From the NCBI GenBank assembly GCA_943787365.1, contig CALSMD010000004.1, positions 1-61,475 on the forward strand: DNA of 61,475 nucleotides, read 5' to 3'. Positions 30,187 through 39,588 of this stretch are shown here, piece after piece. The stretch's first letter is position 1. Each line of letters begins with the position of its first letter. This DNA comes from an uncultured Flavobacteriaceae bacterium. Lineage in GTDB: Bacteria; Bacteroidota; Bacteroidia; Flavobacteriales; Flavobacteriaceae. The position numbers and the translations under genes were made by a program. The notes below the pieces were generated by a model that did not search any database, was not told where the DNA came from, and worked only from the letters and a program-made list of their open reading frames with translations.

Positions 30187-31482
30187 TATAATTTTGCGTC
30201 TGCTTTATGCCCTAAAACCCCTTTCACATCATAGACAACTGATTTCTTTTTCAGTAAAGGTTTCAAATCCAATTGAATAAACTCTTTATGAGCTACCGCA
30301 AGTACAATGGCATCAAACGGTTCTTTGGGTGTTTTTTGGAGTGGATTCAAGTTGATAAACCTCTTGAACTTCTGATGGAGTCGCCCAAGGATCGTAAATG
30401 GTGACATTCATTCCATAATTATGGAGATGAGAAATCACGTCCACCACTTTTGTGTTTCTGACATCAGGACAATTTTCTTTGAACGTAATCCCTAAAATAA
30501 GCACTTTTGATCCTTTAATTTTAATATCATTTTTTACCAATAATTTCAAAATTTGTGTGGCGACGTGTTCGCCCATAGAATCGTTTAAGCGGCGGCCTGC
30601 CAAAATAATTTCGGGATGGTACCCCGCTTCTTGTGCTTTTTGTGCCAAATAATACGGGTCAACGCCAATACAATGCCCACCAACCAGTCCTGGAGTGAAA
30701 GGCAAAAAATTCCATTTGGTCCCAGCTGCTTTTAGGACTGCCTCCGTATCAATATCTAAAAGGTTGAATATTTTAGCCAATTCATTCACAAATGCGATGT
30801 TGATGTCCCGCTGTGCGTTTTCAATCACTTTGGCCGCTTCGGCAACTTTAATGCAGGGTGCCATGTGTGTCCCTGCGGTAATAATCGATTGGTATAACTC
30901 ATCAATCACTATTGCAGATTCTGGTGTTGAACCTGAAGTTACTTTTAAAATCTTCGTAACGGTGCGGTTTTTATCACCCGGATTGATACGCTCTGGAGAA
31001 TAGCCTACAAAAAAGTCTGAATTGAATTCCAAACCACTTGTTTTTTCTAAAACAGGTACACATTCATCTTCTGTAACTCCTGGGTAAACGGTGCTTTCAT
31101 AAATCACTATATCGCCTTTTTTAAGCACATTACCCACCGTTTCCGAAGCCTTAAGTAAAGGCGTTAAAACGGGGCGGTTATTTTTGTCGGTTGGCGTTGG
31201 AACTGTAATGATATAGACATTCGCATCCGAAATATCCATACGATCCAAAGAGGGTAAAAACCCAAATGAACGCTTTTGCAAAGCAATTATGTTTGGCGCT
31301 AAAACCGAAGACAATACCTCAGTATCAACCTCCAAAGTAGTATCAATCGCGTTTTTTAATTCGTTAATACGCTTCGTGGTAATATCAAAACCAACGGTTG
31401 GATACTTTTTAGCAAATTCGATAGCAAGTGGGAGGCCCACATAGCCCAGTCCGATGACTGCTATTTTTTTTGGGGAATTCAT
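30186..31482 (-). pseudogene. Nucleotide-sugar 6-dehydrogenase, TviB/WbpA-like, one frameshift near the 3' end
   Basis: The predicted reaction is oxidation of UDP-GlcNAc (or UDP-GalNAc) to the uronate. The main part (30313-31482) has [61 protein letters not shown] and [19 protein letters not shown] with the catalytic cysteine. The C-terminal tail continues in another frame (30186 to about 30330) as [15 protein letters not shown] and VYDVKGVLG. The break is near 30330. Together with the following epimerase it would yield UDP-GlcNAcA and UDP-GalNAcA, and it could also feed the WbpB-like enzyme. Confidence 0.92.
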
Positions 31483-31509
31483 AGGTTAAATTGTGGGTGA
31501 TTCGGAATT

Positions 31510-32048
31510 CTAATCGTTTGTGGGACGTTCAGAATTAGCGCTGTTTTGGTCGTATAACTCAATTCCATCGTCCTGAACTGGAGAATTTATATAAAACAAT
31601 ACGGTTCGTTCTATAATGTCTTTTAATTTTCGTTGCAATTTTTTTAAATAAACAGTGTCAATTTTATCTCCAATTAGAATTATTTCAATGGTTCCCGTAT
31701 CGTCGACCCAAGGCATAATCGCCAATCAAAATAATTTTACTGACATCGCCCATTTGTGTTAGAACTGATTCAACAATTTGTTCAAGCCCGAGATGCTTAT
31801 GAATGACTTTTCTGAAGGACTTTAAAAAGCGTGTGGTCGGTATTGGCAGAATAAAAGATTTTATTTTTATTTTTCCACTGAACCAAATAGCCCGCATCCG
31901 ACAAGTTATTTAACTCCCGACGGATGGCATTTGTCGATTCACCAAACTCAACAGCAAGCCCATTTAAATAGCCGCTGTTCGCTGCATTTATAAAAAACTT
32001 CACCAGCATGCGAAGTCTCGTACGAGATGTAATAAGTGATTTTAACAC
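31510..32048 (-). pseudogene. Winged-helix regulator with nucleotidyltransferase-like C-terminal domain, two frameshifts
   Basis: The N-terminal part (to about 31800) is an ArsR-like winged helix: SRTRLRMLVKFFINAANSGY, then FGESTNAIRRELNNLSDAGYL as the recognition region and KIFYSAN as the wing. The rest, spread over two other frames (31685-31897 and 31510-31725), reads IVESVLTQMGDVSKIILIGDYALG and IEIILIGDKIDTVYLKKLQ, resembling a degenerate nucleotidyltransferase fold. Such proteins often head capsule or LPS loci in Flavobacteriaceae. It lies between the antiterminator and the first sugar gene. Function as a regulator is inferred from its fold and position. Confidence 0.75.
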
Positions 32049-32257
32049 GTTTGAAAAAAGGGACTAATAGTGGGGTGAAATGACCAGATTGTCATTGATT
32101 AGCACGGCTTCGCCGTTGTGACTCCCATAGAATTTGTAACAAAATAGATACTAAATAGAGATGGGGTCTCAGTTATTAATTTCAAGCAACAAATTTACTT
32201 GATTATTTTTTTATTTCAAAATAAAATATTACTATTTTGATATTATCAGGTTTAAAA

Positions 32258-32734
32258 TTATGATAATTGGAATTTAAGCATATAGCCTAATGAGTCTATA
32301 ACCACACAGCATTGGTTCCCTGAAGTGTACTTTACAGTCCCTGTAGATTCCGAAATACCAAAGGGTTTTAAATCTATTTTAGTGCCTGGGGCAAATTTTT
32401 GAAGCGTGACGGATGAAAATTCTTGATCGGCTACTTTTCGCAAAACGGCTACTTCATCTTCTCTCACTATTGCGGGTTGTCCTTTCCAGAACAAATACCG
32501 TCGGACGTGAGGGATGTCAAACACAATATCTCTTAAATTATTAGAAATTTTAACAAGCAACATGGATGGCAAAAGAGGGGTTTTAATTTTCTTTTTACGG
32601 TCACTCCACTGACGCAACTCTGTCCGTACAGGGCAGTATGCTTCAATTCCGATCTCATTTAATCTGGATTCTACTTTTTTTTCGTTTCTTGGCTTTGTCA
32701 CCAAAACGAACCAATTGTTTTTATTTTCGAGCAT
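32258..32734 (-). CDS. UpxY/RfaH-type transcription antiterminator (NusG family)
   Basis: The 158-residue protein has an NGN domain opening with NWFVLVTKPRNEKKVESRL, followed by GIEAYCPVRTELRQWSDRKK and PLLPSMLLVKI. A short KOW-like C-terminal region follows. UpxY proteins bind elongating RNA polymerase near the start of capsule operons and prevent premature termination. It is the first gene of the long minus-strand locus and lies in the expected place for such a regulator. It is intact, unlike its neighbour. Confidence 0.93.
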   Translation of the reverse strand: MLENKNNWFVLVTKPRNEKKVESRLNEIGIEAYCPVRTELRQWSDRKKKIKTPLLPSMLLVKISNNLRDIVFDIPHVRRYLFWKGQPAIVREDEVAVLRKVADQEFSSVTLQKFAPGTKIDLKPFGISESTGTVKYTSGNQCCVVIDSLGYMLKFQLS

Positions 32735-32813
32735 ATATTAATCATAAAGAAAAAAGCATTCAGTTGCTTTAAGCTTCACATAATTAATATCTCAAAAAGT
32801 GTCATTGGTTAAA

Positions 32814-32842
32814 AACACTTAGTGTTGAATTGTTGTGCAATT
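32814..32842. promoter_or_regulatory. Two adjacent inverted repeats in the divergent control region
   Basis: AACACTTAGTGTT (32814-32826) and AATTGTTGTGCAATT (32828-32842, arms AATTG/CAATT) sit side by side between the antiterminator and the divergent kinase gene. They could be operator sites for the winged-helix regulator. Only their symmetry supports this. Confidence 0.35.
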
Positions 32843-32970
32843 TATAAAACTTATTTTAAAATCACACAAATTTTTTACTTGAAATATCAAAAAAAATGAA
32901 ATTACCTTCTTAAAAAAAATAATTCTAAAGTGAAAATTTCGTGATAATGAATTCCTAAATTAAAAAAATA

Positions 32971-32978
32971 TATCTTTG
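32971..32978 (+). promoter_or_regulatory. Probable -7 element of the HPr-kinase-like gene
   Basis: TATCTTTG matches the Bacteroidota -7 consensus TAnnTTTG and ends 16 bases before the ATG at 32995. A clear TTG at the -33 position is not visible. Confidence 0.5.
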
Positions 32979-32994
32979 CACTAAATTACAACAC

Positions 32995-34135
32995 ATGTTA
33001 AAAGCCCCATCTCTTAGCAAACAAATGAAAGAACAACAGTTACTGTGGTTCAGTTCCTCTAACAGTTATGTTATTGTAGATGAGCACATTAACGAACTTA
33101 TAAATTTGTTTGTTACAAATACTGAAAAATCCAGTTTCATCAGCGCTGCTTCTGAAACCATTGGGGTGACCGATTCTCAGTCTGAGATTTTTTATGATGA
33201 AATTAATCAACTTTTTTCAACCAATACTTTTGAGAATAAAAACACAAGCGAAGACCTTCCTTTTGACGCCTCTTTTAGAGCCTATTCTGAAACTTATATT
33301 GTGAATGGCGCAGCCCTACAAGTAAACTATAGCCACAAGCGTGTTAAAGAAATTTTACACCCTCAAATAGCACATTTAGTTTCAGAAAAATCTAACAACG
33401 TTCCTCAAACTATTTTTGATATTTTCTATGCAAACAACACATTGTATTTTTATAAAAACACGGTTTTAATTGATTCCTATGAGGCGAAGAATTATCATGT
33501 CCTTCAAGGTAATTTTTGCATGCAATTGTTATGCGTCCTTCATGGAAAAACTGAAGATGACTGGTTAGGAACCATCCACGCCTCTACGGTTACCAATGAC
33601 AAAGAAGCCATTTTAGTGATTGGAAAATCTGGAAGGGGAAAAAGCACCTTTACAGCCCATGCGATGGCCGCAGGGATGAACTTAGTGGCAGATGACTTTC
33701 TCGCCTATTTTAGCCAAAAACAAACAGGTTTATACATACCCAGCTGCTATTTCTATCAAATCTGGCGCCTTTGAATCGCTTTCAAAAATGATCCCCGGTT
33801 TTGACGAATTGCCGCTTATTTTTAAAGGTGAAGAAAAAGGTTCGGTAAAATTTGTAGTGCCCTTTCAAAATAAAAACACAAAACCTCAACAAAGTTATCC
33901 CTGTCAAAAAATGGTGAGTATTCACTATAAGCCTGAATCAAAAACGGAGCTTAAAGAAATTCCATTTTCTGAAGCCATGGAAATTTTTGTGCCGGATTCA
34001 TGGATCTCGCCCAAAGAAGTCGATGCTAAAGAATTTATGGACTGGATTGAGGGCTTGTCCTTTTATGAATTGACTTACTCCGACACTCCAGAAGCCTTAG
34101 AAGTGTTTTCAAAACTTTTTAATTCGCAAGGATGA
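32995..34135 (+). pseudogene. HPr kinase-like P-loop protein, one frameshift
   Basis: The first part (32995-33774) has about 200 residues without a recognised domain, then the Walker A loop VIGKSGRGKSTFTAHAMAAG and LVADDFLAYF, the pattern of HprK-like kinases. The second part (in frame from about 33712 to 34135) continues with QVYTYPAAISIKSGAFESL and ends at 34135. The break is an extra base in the A-run at about 33714-33719. Proteins of this type occur with NTP_transf_5 nucleotidyltransferases in peptide-modification and polysaccharide loci. Its substrate is unknown. The gene overlaps the next one by four bases. Confidence 0.8.
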
Positions 34136-35187
34136 AAAAATCCAAAGCGAGTATCGCGAGCATCCTAAGTTTTGAGCCGAATGAAACTGAGTTAAGAACG
34201 CAGTTAGGTCACAAAAATATGGATTGGGAGTGGTTTGTAAAAGCAAGTAGCCAACTGGGTGTGATGACAACTGCCTATTGTCGCTTGGAACAAAAAGGAC
34301 TTCTTGATCTCGGTCTCTGAGGATTTGAATGCTTATTTGAGTGGAATTACAAAAATCAATCGTAATAGAAATCAAACCTTACTCAATCAGGTCAAGGAAC
34401 TGAGTGCGCTTTTTAATGCCCATGGAATTAACCATGTGTTTACAAAAGGCTGTGCGCTATTGGCGTCTGGATATTTTAAGGATTTTGGCGAACGCTTGAT
34501 TGGAGATATTGATTTGTTGGTTGAGCCCACCAATCTATTCAAAGCTGAACAATTGCTTTTAAATCTCGAATATGTTTCTGCTGAAGACTACATCTATTTG
34601 GAAAATACAAGAGGCATCGGCACCTCCCAAGACTGGTGCATCCCGATCGATTGGGAGCAGTAGAAATTCACTCTAAATTATTAAGAAAAGAGGTTCCTGA
34701 AGTCTTAACTCCAGAAGGAATTCTGAACGATAGAATTATCATCAACCAGATTTATGTTCCTAATGCTGATGCAAATTTAGACATCCTTATTTTAAACGAT
34801 ATGGTCAACGATTTTGGCTATTTGTTAAAATCAACAAATTTCAAATCTTGCTATGACAGTTTGGTTTTAGAGCAGCAAATGCCCCCCCCTAAAGACAATG
34901 ATAAGATTTCAAAATACCATCGTGTTTTTTATGCTTTGAGAGGCTCCTATTTTGAACCACTCGCAGAAGGTTCCAAAAACATAAATAGTTCTGTGGTTAA
35001 AACCTTTTATAAACACATAAACAAAAATGGGCTTATACGACGGATTTACACAGGACTTGTGAAGCTCAATATAGGGCTCATCACATGTCTGGAAGGTGTG
35101 AAGTTATTTGTAAAAAACAAACGTTTCAGAGCAGATGTTTGGAACCATAAATCCGAAGTCATTAAACTGTTTAGGGGCGAAAAATAG
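34132..35187 (+). pseudogene. Nucleotidyltransferase family protein (NTP_transf_5-like), two frameshifts
   Basis: Three parts (34132-34320, 34304-34663, 34636-35187) make one protein of about 350 residues. The middle part has VFTKGCALLASGYFKDFGERLIGDIDLLVEP, in which the spaced acidic residues DIDLLV are the metal site of the nucleotidyltransferase fold. The last part starts with HLPRLVHPDRLGAVEIHSKL, a conserved segment of this family. The breaks are an extra G near 34311 and a lost base near 34612, so the first and third parts are in the same frame. It is coupled by ATGA overlap to the HprK-like gene, and the two form a two-gene operon divergent from the capsule locus. Confidence 0.8.
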
Positions 35188-35225
35188 TCTAAAAAACCAT
35201 ATTAAAAAGATAAAAAACTTTGTTT

Positions 35226-35311
35226 TGTCAATCTGAACCTGCCTACCGAAGGTAGGCTCGTTTCAGATTCTGAAATAAACCTGCCTACCGTCAGGCAGGT
35301 TCAAAATGACA
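35226..35311. repeat. Composite palindromic repeat (REP-like)
   Basis: The outer arms TGTCAATCTGAA (35226-35237) and TTCAAAATGACA (35300-35311) are imperfect inverted repeats. Inside them are two palindromic units: CCTGCCTACCGAAGGTAGG (35239-35257) and CCTGCCTACCGTCAGGCAGG (35280-35299). A related unit interrupts the IS6 relic at 56653-56672. Confidence 0.7.
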
Positions 35312-35344
35312 GATTTTTCACTTTTTAGACAGCTTCTTTGTGAC

Positions 35345-35435
35345 CCAGGAAGGATTATTGCATGATCTCACGAAGGGCCGCTTTGAAAATAGCACAAACA
35401 AAACCCAATTAATTGCACTTTATTTTAGGACGTTA
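35345..35435. repeat. Dispersed intergenic repeat, copy A
   Basis: This contains CCAGGAAGG, CCGCTTTGAAAAT and AGCACAAACAAAA in the order also found at 55909-55967, plus TTATTTTAGGACGTTAC (35420-35435), whose inverted copy lies at 41236-41252. No coding function is seen. It lies just downstream of the giant adhesin gene. Confidence 0.6.
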
Positions 35436-35466
35436 CAAGAATAATTAAACAAGGTTTTTTTTATCC

Positions 35467-36622
35467 TTATCTTTTAATCACTCTTTTTAGTGTCGTTTTA
35501 TTCACTTTTAGCATATAAACGCCTGTTTTCAAGTTGCTGGCGTCAATGTTTACTTTCGTATCATTGACTGTTTGCTCTAATACTTTTTGACCTAATAAGT
35601 TAAAAAGTATGAGCGTATTAATGACCCTTGAAGACTCGACAGTCCACTTAGAAGTTGTTGGGTTTGGATATATACTCACACTATTAATTTCTGTAGAATC
35701 TAATCCTAAAACTTCTGTGACAGTTACCGTACGTGTTACTTCAACTGCTGCATTGTCAGAGGCATCGCTAACATTATAAGTGACTGTATATGTGCCTAAA
35801 GTTGTAGTATCTACCGTATCTCCTCCCACAACAACCGTGAGTCCGGTGTCGTAGTTGTCGGTCGCTGTAGCACCTTGCTCCGTATACGTTGCTCCTACTT
35901 CTATCGTCACTGTAGGTTCCCCTGTTAAAGTAATCACTGGAACAGTGGTGTCCACAACACTGACAATTCTTGTAACTTGTACGGCGGCATTGCTATTAGA
36001 ATCTGATACATTGTAAGTGACTGTGTAAGTGTCTACAATAGACGTATCTACCGTATCTCCTCCTACAACAACTGTGAGTGCGGGGTCGTAGTTGTCGGTC
36101 GCTGTAGCGCCTTGCTCAGTATATGTTGCTCCTACTTCTGTCGTCACTGTAGGCTTCCCTGTTAAAGTAATCACTGGAACAGTGGTGTCCACAACACTGA
36201 CAATTCTTGTAACTTGTACGGCGGCATTGCCATTAGAATCTGATACATTATAAGTGACTGTGTAAGTGCCTACAATAGATGTATCTACTGTATCTCCTCC
36301 TACAACAACTGTGAGTGCGGGGTCGTAGTTGTCGGTCGCTGTAGCGCCTTGCTCCGTATATGTTGCTCCTACTTCTGTCGTCACTGTAGGCTTCTCCTGT
36401 TAAAGTAATCACTGGAACAGTGGTGTCCACAACACTGACAATTCTTGTAACTTGTACGGCGGCATTGCCATTAGAGTCTGATACATTATAAGTGACTGTG
36501 TAAGTGTCTACAATAGATGTATCTACTGTATCTCCTCCTACAACAACTGTGAGTGCAGGATCGTAGTTGTCGGTCGCTGTAGCGCCTTGCTCCGTATATG
36601 TTGCTCCTACTTCTGTCGTCAC
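35467..36622 (-). CDS. Giant T9SS adhesin, C-terminal part: DUF5011 repeats and type A sorting domain
   Basis: This is the 3' end of the gene that starts at 41034. The intact frame 35467-36384 holds three DUF5011/HYR-like repeats (EVGATYTEQGATATDNYD, then VGGDTVDTS and TYTVTYNVSD). It ends in a T9SS type A sorting domain (SVSIYPNPTTSKWTVES ... LKTGVYMLKV ... RVIKR). One further repeat (36385-36622) is in a different frame. The breaks are seen directly: repeat spacing is 237 bases but 236 across the junction near 36630 and 238 across that near 36395. The product would be exported across the outer membrane by T9SS and anchored or released after cleavage of the sorting domain. Confidence 0.85.
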
Positions 36623-37130
36623 TGTAGGTTCCCTGTTAAAGTAATCACTGGAACAGTGGTGTCCACAACACTGACAATTCTTGTAACTTGTACGGCGGCA
36701 TTGCCATTAGAATCTGATACATTGTAAGTGACTGTGTAAGTGTCTACTATAGACGTATCTACTGTATCTCCTCCTACAACAACTGTGAGTGCGGGGTCGT
36801 AGTTGTCGGTCGCTGTAGCGCCTTGCTCCGTATATGTTGCTCCTACTTCTATCGTCACTGTAGGCTGCCCTGTTAAAGTAATCACTGGAACAGTGGTGTC
36901 CACAACACTGACGGTTCTTGTAACTTGTACGGCGGCATTGCCATTAGAATCTGATACATTATAAGTGACTGTGTAAGTGCCTACTATAGATGTATCTACT
37001 GTATCTCCTCCTACAACAACTGTGAGTGCAGGATCGTAGTTGTCGGTCGCTGTAGCGCCTTGCTCCGTATACGTTGCTCCTACTTCTATCGTCACTGTAG
37101 GATTTCCTACCAAATTGATTGTTGGAGCTG
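35720..37130. repeat. Six tandem 237-base repeats (79 aa, DUF5011-like)
   Basis: GTTGCTCC in the plus strand recurs at 35888, 36125, 36362, 36600, 36836 and 37073. The spacings are 237, 237, 238, 236 and 237, so two copies carry single-base indels. The units are nearly identical in DNA, so copy number may vary by recombination. Confidence 0.9.
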
Positions 37131-39588
37131 CTGTATCTATAACCAGCGCTTTGTTTGCGCCAAGAGAATTGGCGTTCCCAGGACTCACTAAGGTTAAAGT
37201 CGCATTATTTGTAGCTGCATCTTTAATAGTGCCTGAGTTTAATGCAAGTGCGCTCGTATCTACATAATCTAAATCAATAGAGTTGTGACCAACTGCTACT
37301 GTATAATTAAAAATTAAGGTGTTACTACCTGTTCCAGAGCTATAGTTGACCACCACATCATTGCTTCCGGTCTCTAAAGTTAATGTTGGAGTTTCTATTA
37401 CGTTGACTACTTCACTAAAAGTAACGGCTACTGGAATGACCTCATCAATTGTGTAAGAACCATCTGTCTTGGTAGAGGTTACATTAGTTACCGTGGGAGC
37501 TACACTGTCAAACGTCCAGTTAAATTGACTCGCAGCAATATTATTGTTGTTATTAGAACTGTCGCTAAAAGTGCCTGCGGCAACATTTATAGTACAAACG
37601 CCCTGTTCAGTTGGTGTGAAGGTAACTGTGTAAGTTGTTCCACTTCCAACAAAGGAGCTTAAAGTGCCATTAGTCACAGTAATATCGCTTTCCTCAAAAT
37701 TAGAAGTTGATAATCCCGCAGTAAAAGTTAAAGTTATAGTAGCATCGTTTGTGGAAAATCCATCAGCGACTCCACTAATATTACTTGCTATTTCAATAGT
37801 GGGCACTTGACCAAGATCCGTAATATTCCAGTTTTTTGTTTCTGTGAGATACGTTTTTGAGGTAGCATCAATGTATCTACTAGAAACAGTAATCGTAATA
37901 TCTGAATTAATAGCACTGTTGTTGGCTTGACTGTAAAGGAAAACATCATAATTTTCTGTAGATAATCCCGCATTGGAAAACATATCTATCATATTAATCA
38001 CATTCGCTAGATTCCAAGAATTCCCATTGTGGGCAAGCGGTTGATTAAAAGCAGAAGCAGCATGAAACATGCCTCGCATATTAGCCACTACAGCGGTGTT
38101 CCATGAACCTATATTTTGATTAAAAGCACTCGCCAGCTGAAACATATCTTGCATATTAGTCACTGCAGCAGTATTCCATGAACCTATATTTTGATTAAAA
38201 GCATAAGCTGCCCTAAACATACTTACCATATTAGTCACTGCAGCAGTATTCCATGAACCTATATTTTGATTAAAAGCAGTTGCACCTTCAAACATAGCAG
38301 CCATATTAGTTACTGCAGCGGTATTCCAAGAAGAACCACTAGTATTAATTGCTTGATTAAAAGCTTGAGCTTGCCAAAACATATAACCCATATTGGTAAC
38401 TGCAGTGGTATTCCATGAGGTTATATCTTGATCAAAAACTCGGGCATTATTAAACATACCGTACATATTATTCACTGCGCCAGTATTCCAAGAGGATATA
38501 GTTCCGTTAAAAGAAGTAGCACCACTAAACATTTCTCTCATATTGGTAACAGCAGCGGTGTTCCATGAGTCTCCACTTGTATTAATTGCTTGATTAAAAG
38601 AAGAGGCATCATGAAACAGACTTGTCATATTAGTTACATTAGCGGTATTCCATAAGGTTATATCTTGATTAAAAACAGTAGCACTTAAAAACATATAAGT
38701 CATCTTGGTAACTGCAGATGTATCCCAAGAAGATATATTTCCATTAAAAGCAGAAGCACTTCTAAATAAACCATTCATATCAGTCACATTACTCACATTC
38801 CAACTATTTCCACTAGTGTTGATATCTTGATTAAAAGCAGAAGCCTCACGAAACATTTCAGGCATAAAAGTCACTGCAACAGTATTCCACCCCGTTATAT
38901 TTCCATTAAAAGCAGTAGCACTTCTAAACATTTCTCTCATATTGGTAACAGCAGCAGTATTCCAAGAACCTATAGTTCCGTTAAAAGCAGAAGCACCCAT
39001 AAACGTACCTTCCATATTAGTAACAGTAGAAGTATTCCAATCGTTTAAAGTAGTTCCCACTAAACTTGTACAATCTCGAAATGCCGAGCTCATATTAGTT
39101 GTTAATGAAAGATCTGGCTCATCAGTTGCCGGAATAGTTAAATTCGTAGCTCCCTTAAAAGCACTATTAAAAGTTTCCCATTTTCCCTCTCCCCAGTTTG
39201 TGATGGTTCTAATAAGAGTTCTAGAAGCATGATTACCATTCATGTATATTTTTCCAATGTCTTTTGCCGAATCATTTACCTGTACGGTAATTGTTTTGGT
39301 TCCATCAGAGGCATAGGTGTGTGTTGGGAAACCACCTCCTGTCACATTGGAGTCAGTATTATCATCTCCCCAGTCAATAGTAATATTAGCGTACTCTTTT
39401 AAAGGCAATTCAAATGTTAAATCAGAACTTGTAAGTTCCCAAGTAGAAATAAAATATGAACAAGTTCCCCATGCAGGCTTGTTCGTATTCAATAAACCTG
39501 ACGAGTTGCTAAAACCTGAATTGGGTTCTGAAGAAATATTAGAAACACACCATCCACTTAAATCTTGATTAAAATCAGTCAGCATCAA
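36619..39588 (-). CDS. Giant T9SS adhesin, central part: second BspA/DUF285 module and Ig-like domains
   Basis: This 989-residue stretch continues the gene starting at 41034 in the same frame. It begins with the end of module one (GWCVSNI), then a PKD-like STWELTSSDLTFELPL domain. About fifteen DUF285/BspA repeats of 25 residues follow (pattern AFNQNIGSWNTAAVTNMxxMF, about 37960-39080). Bacterial Ig-like domains with VTNGTLSSFVGSGTTYTVTF and VTFSEVVNVIETPTLTLETG precede two DUF5011 repeats. BspA-type repeats are found in surface adhesins. The whole gene would encode about 1,850 residues. The frame ends at the one-base loss near 36630. Confidence 0.85.
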   Translation of the reverse strand: MMLTDFNQDLSGWCVSNISSEPNSGFSNSSGLLNTNKPAWGTCSYFISTWELTSSDLTFELPLKEYANITIDWGDDNTDSNVTGGGFPTHTYASDGTKTITVQVNDSAKDIGKIYMNGNHASRTLIRTITNWGEGKWETFNSAFKGATNLTIPATDEPDLSLTTNMSSAFRDCTSLVGTTLNDWNTSTVTNMEGTFMGASAFNGTIGSWNTAAVTNMREMFRSATAFNGNITGWNTVAVTFMPEMFREASAFNQDINTSGNSWNVSNVTDMNGLFRSASAFNGNISSWDTSAVTKMTYMFLSATVFNQDITLWNTANVTNMTSLFHDASSFNQAINTSGDSWNTAAVTNMREMFSGATSFNGTISSWNTGAVNNMYGMFNNARVFDQDITSWNTTAVTNMGYMFWQAQAFNQAINTSGSSWNTAAVTNMAAMFEGATAFNQNIGSWNTAAVTNMVSMFRAAYAFNQNIGSWNTAAVTNMQDMFQLASAFNQNIGSWNTAVVANMRGMFHAASAFNQPLAHNGNSWNLANVINMIDMFSNAGLSTENYDVFLYSQANNSAINSDITITVSSRYIDATSKTYLTETKNWNITDLGQVPTIEIASNISGVADGFSTNDATITLTFTAGLSTSNFEESDITVTNGTLSSFVGSGTTYTVTFTPTEQGVCTINVAAGTFSDSSNNNNNIAASQFNWTFDSVAPTVTNVTSTKTDGSYTIDEVIPVAVTFSEVVNVIETPTLTLETGSNDVVVNYSSGTGSNTLIFNYTVAVGHNSIDLDYVDTSALALNSGTIKDAATNNATLTLVSPGNANSLGANKALVIDTAAPTINLVGNPTVTIEVGATYTEQGATATDNYDPALTVVVGGDTVDTSIVGTYTVTYNVSDSNGNAAVQVTRTVSVVDTTVPVITLTGQPTVTIEVGATYTEQGATATDNYDPALTVVVGGDTVDTSIVDTYTVTYNVSDSNGNAAVQVTRIVSVVDTTVPVITLTGNLQ
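37960..39080. repeat. Tandem 75-base repeats (25-aa BspA/DUF285 units), module two
   Basis: The repeated protein pattern FNxxIxxWNTAAVTNMxxMFxxAxA recurs about fifteen times. A second set of the same family lies at about 39760-40460 in module one. Confidence 0.85.
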
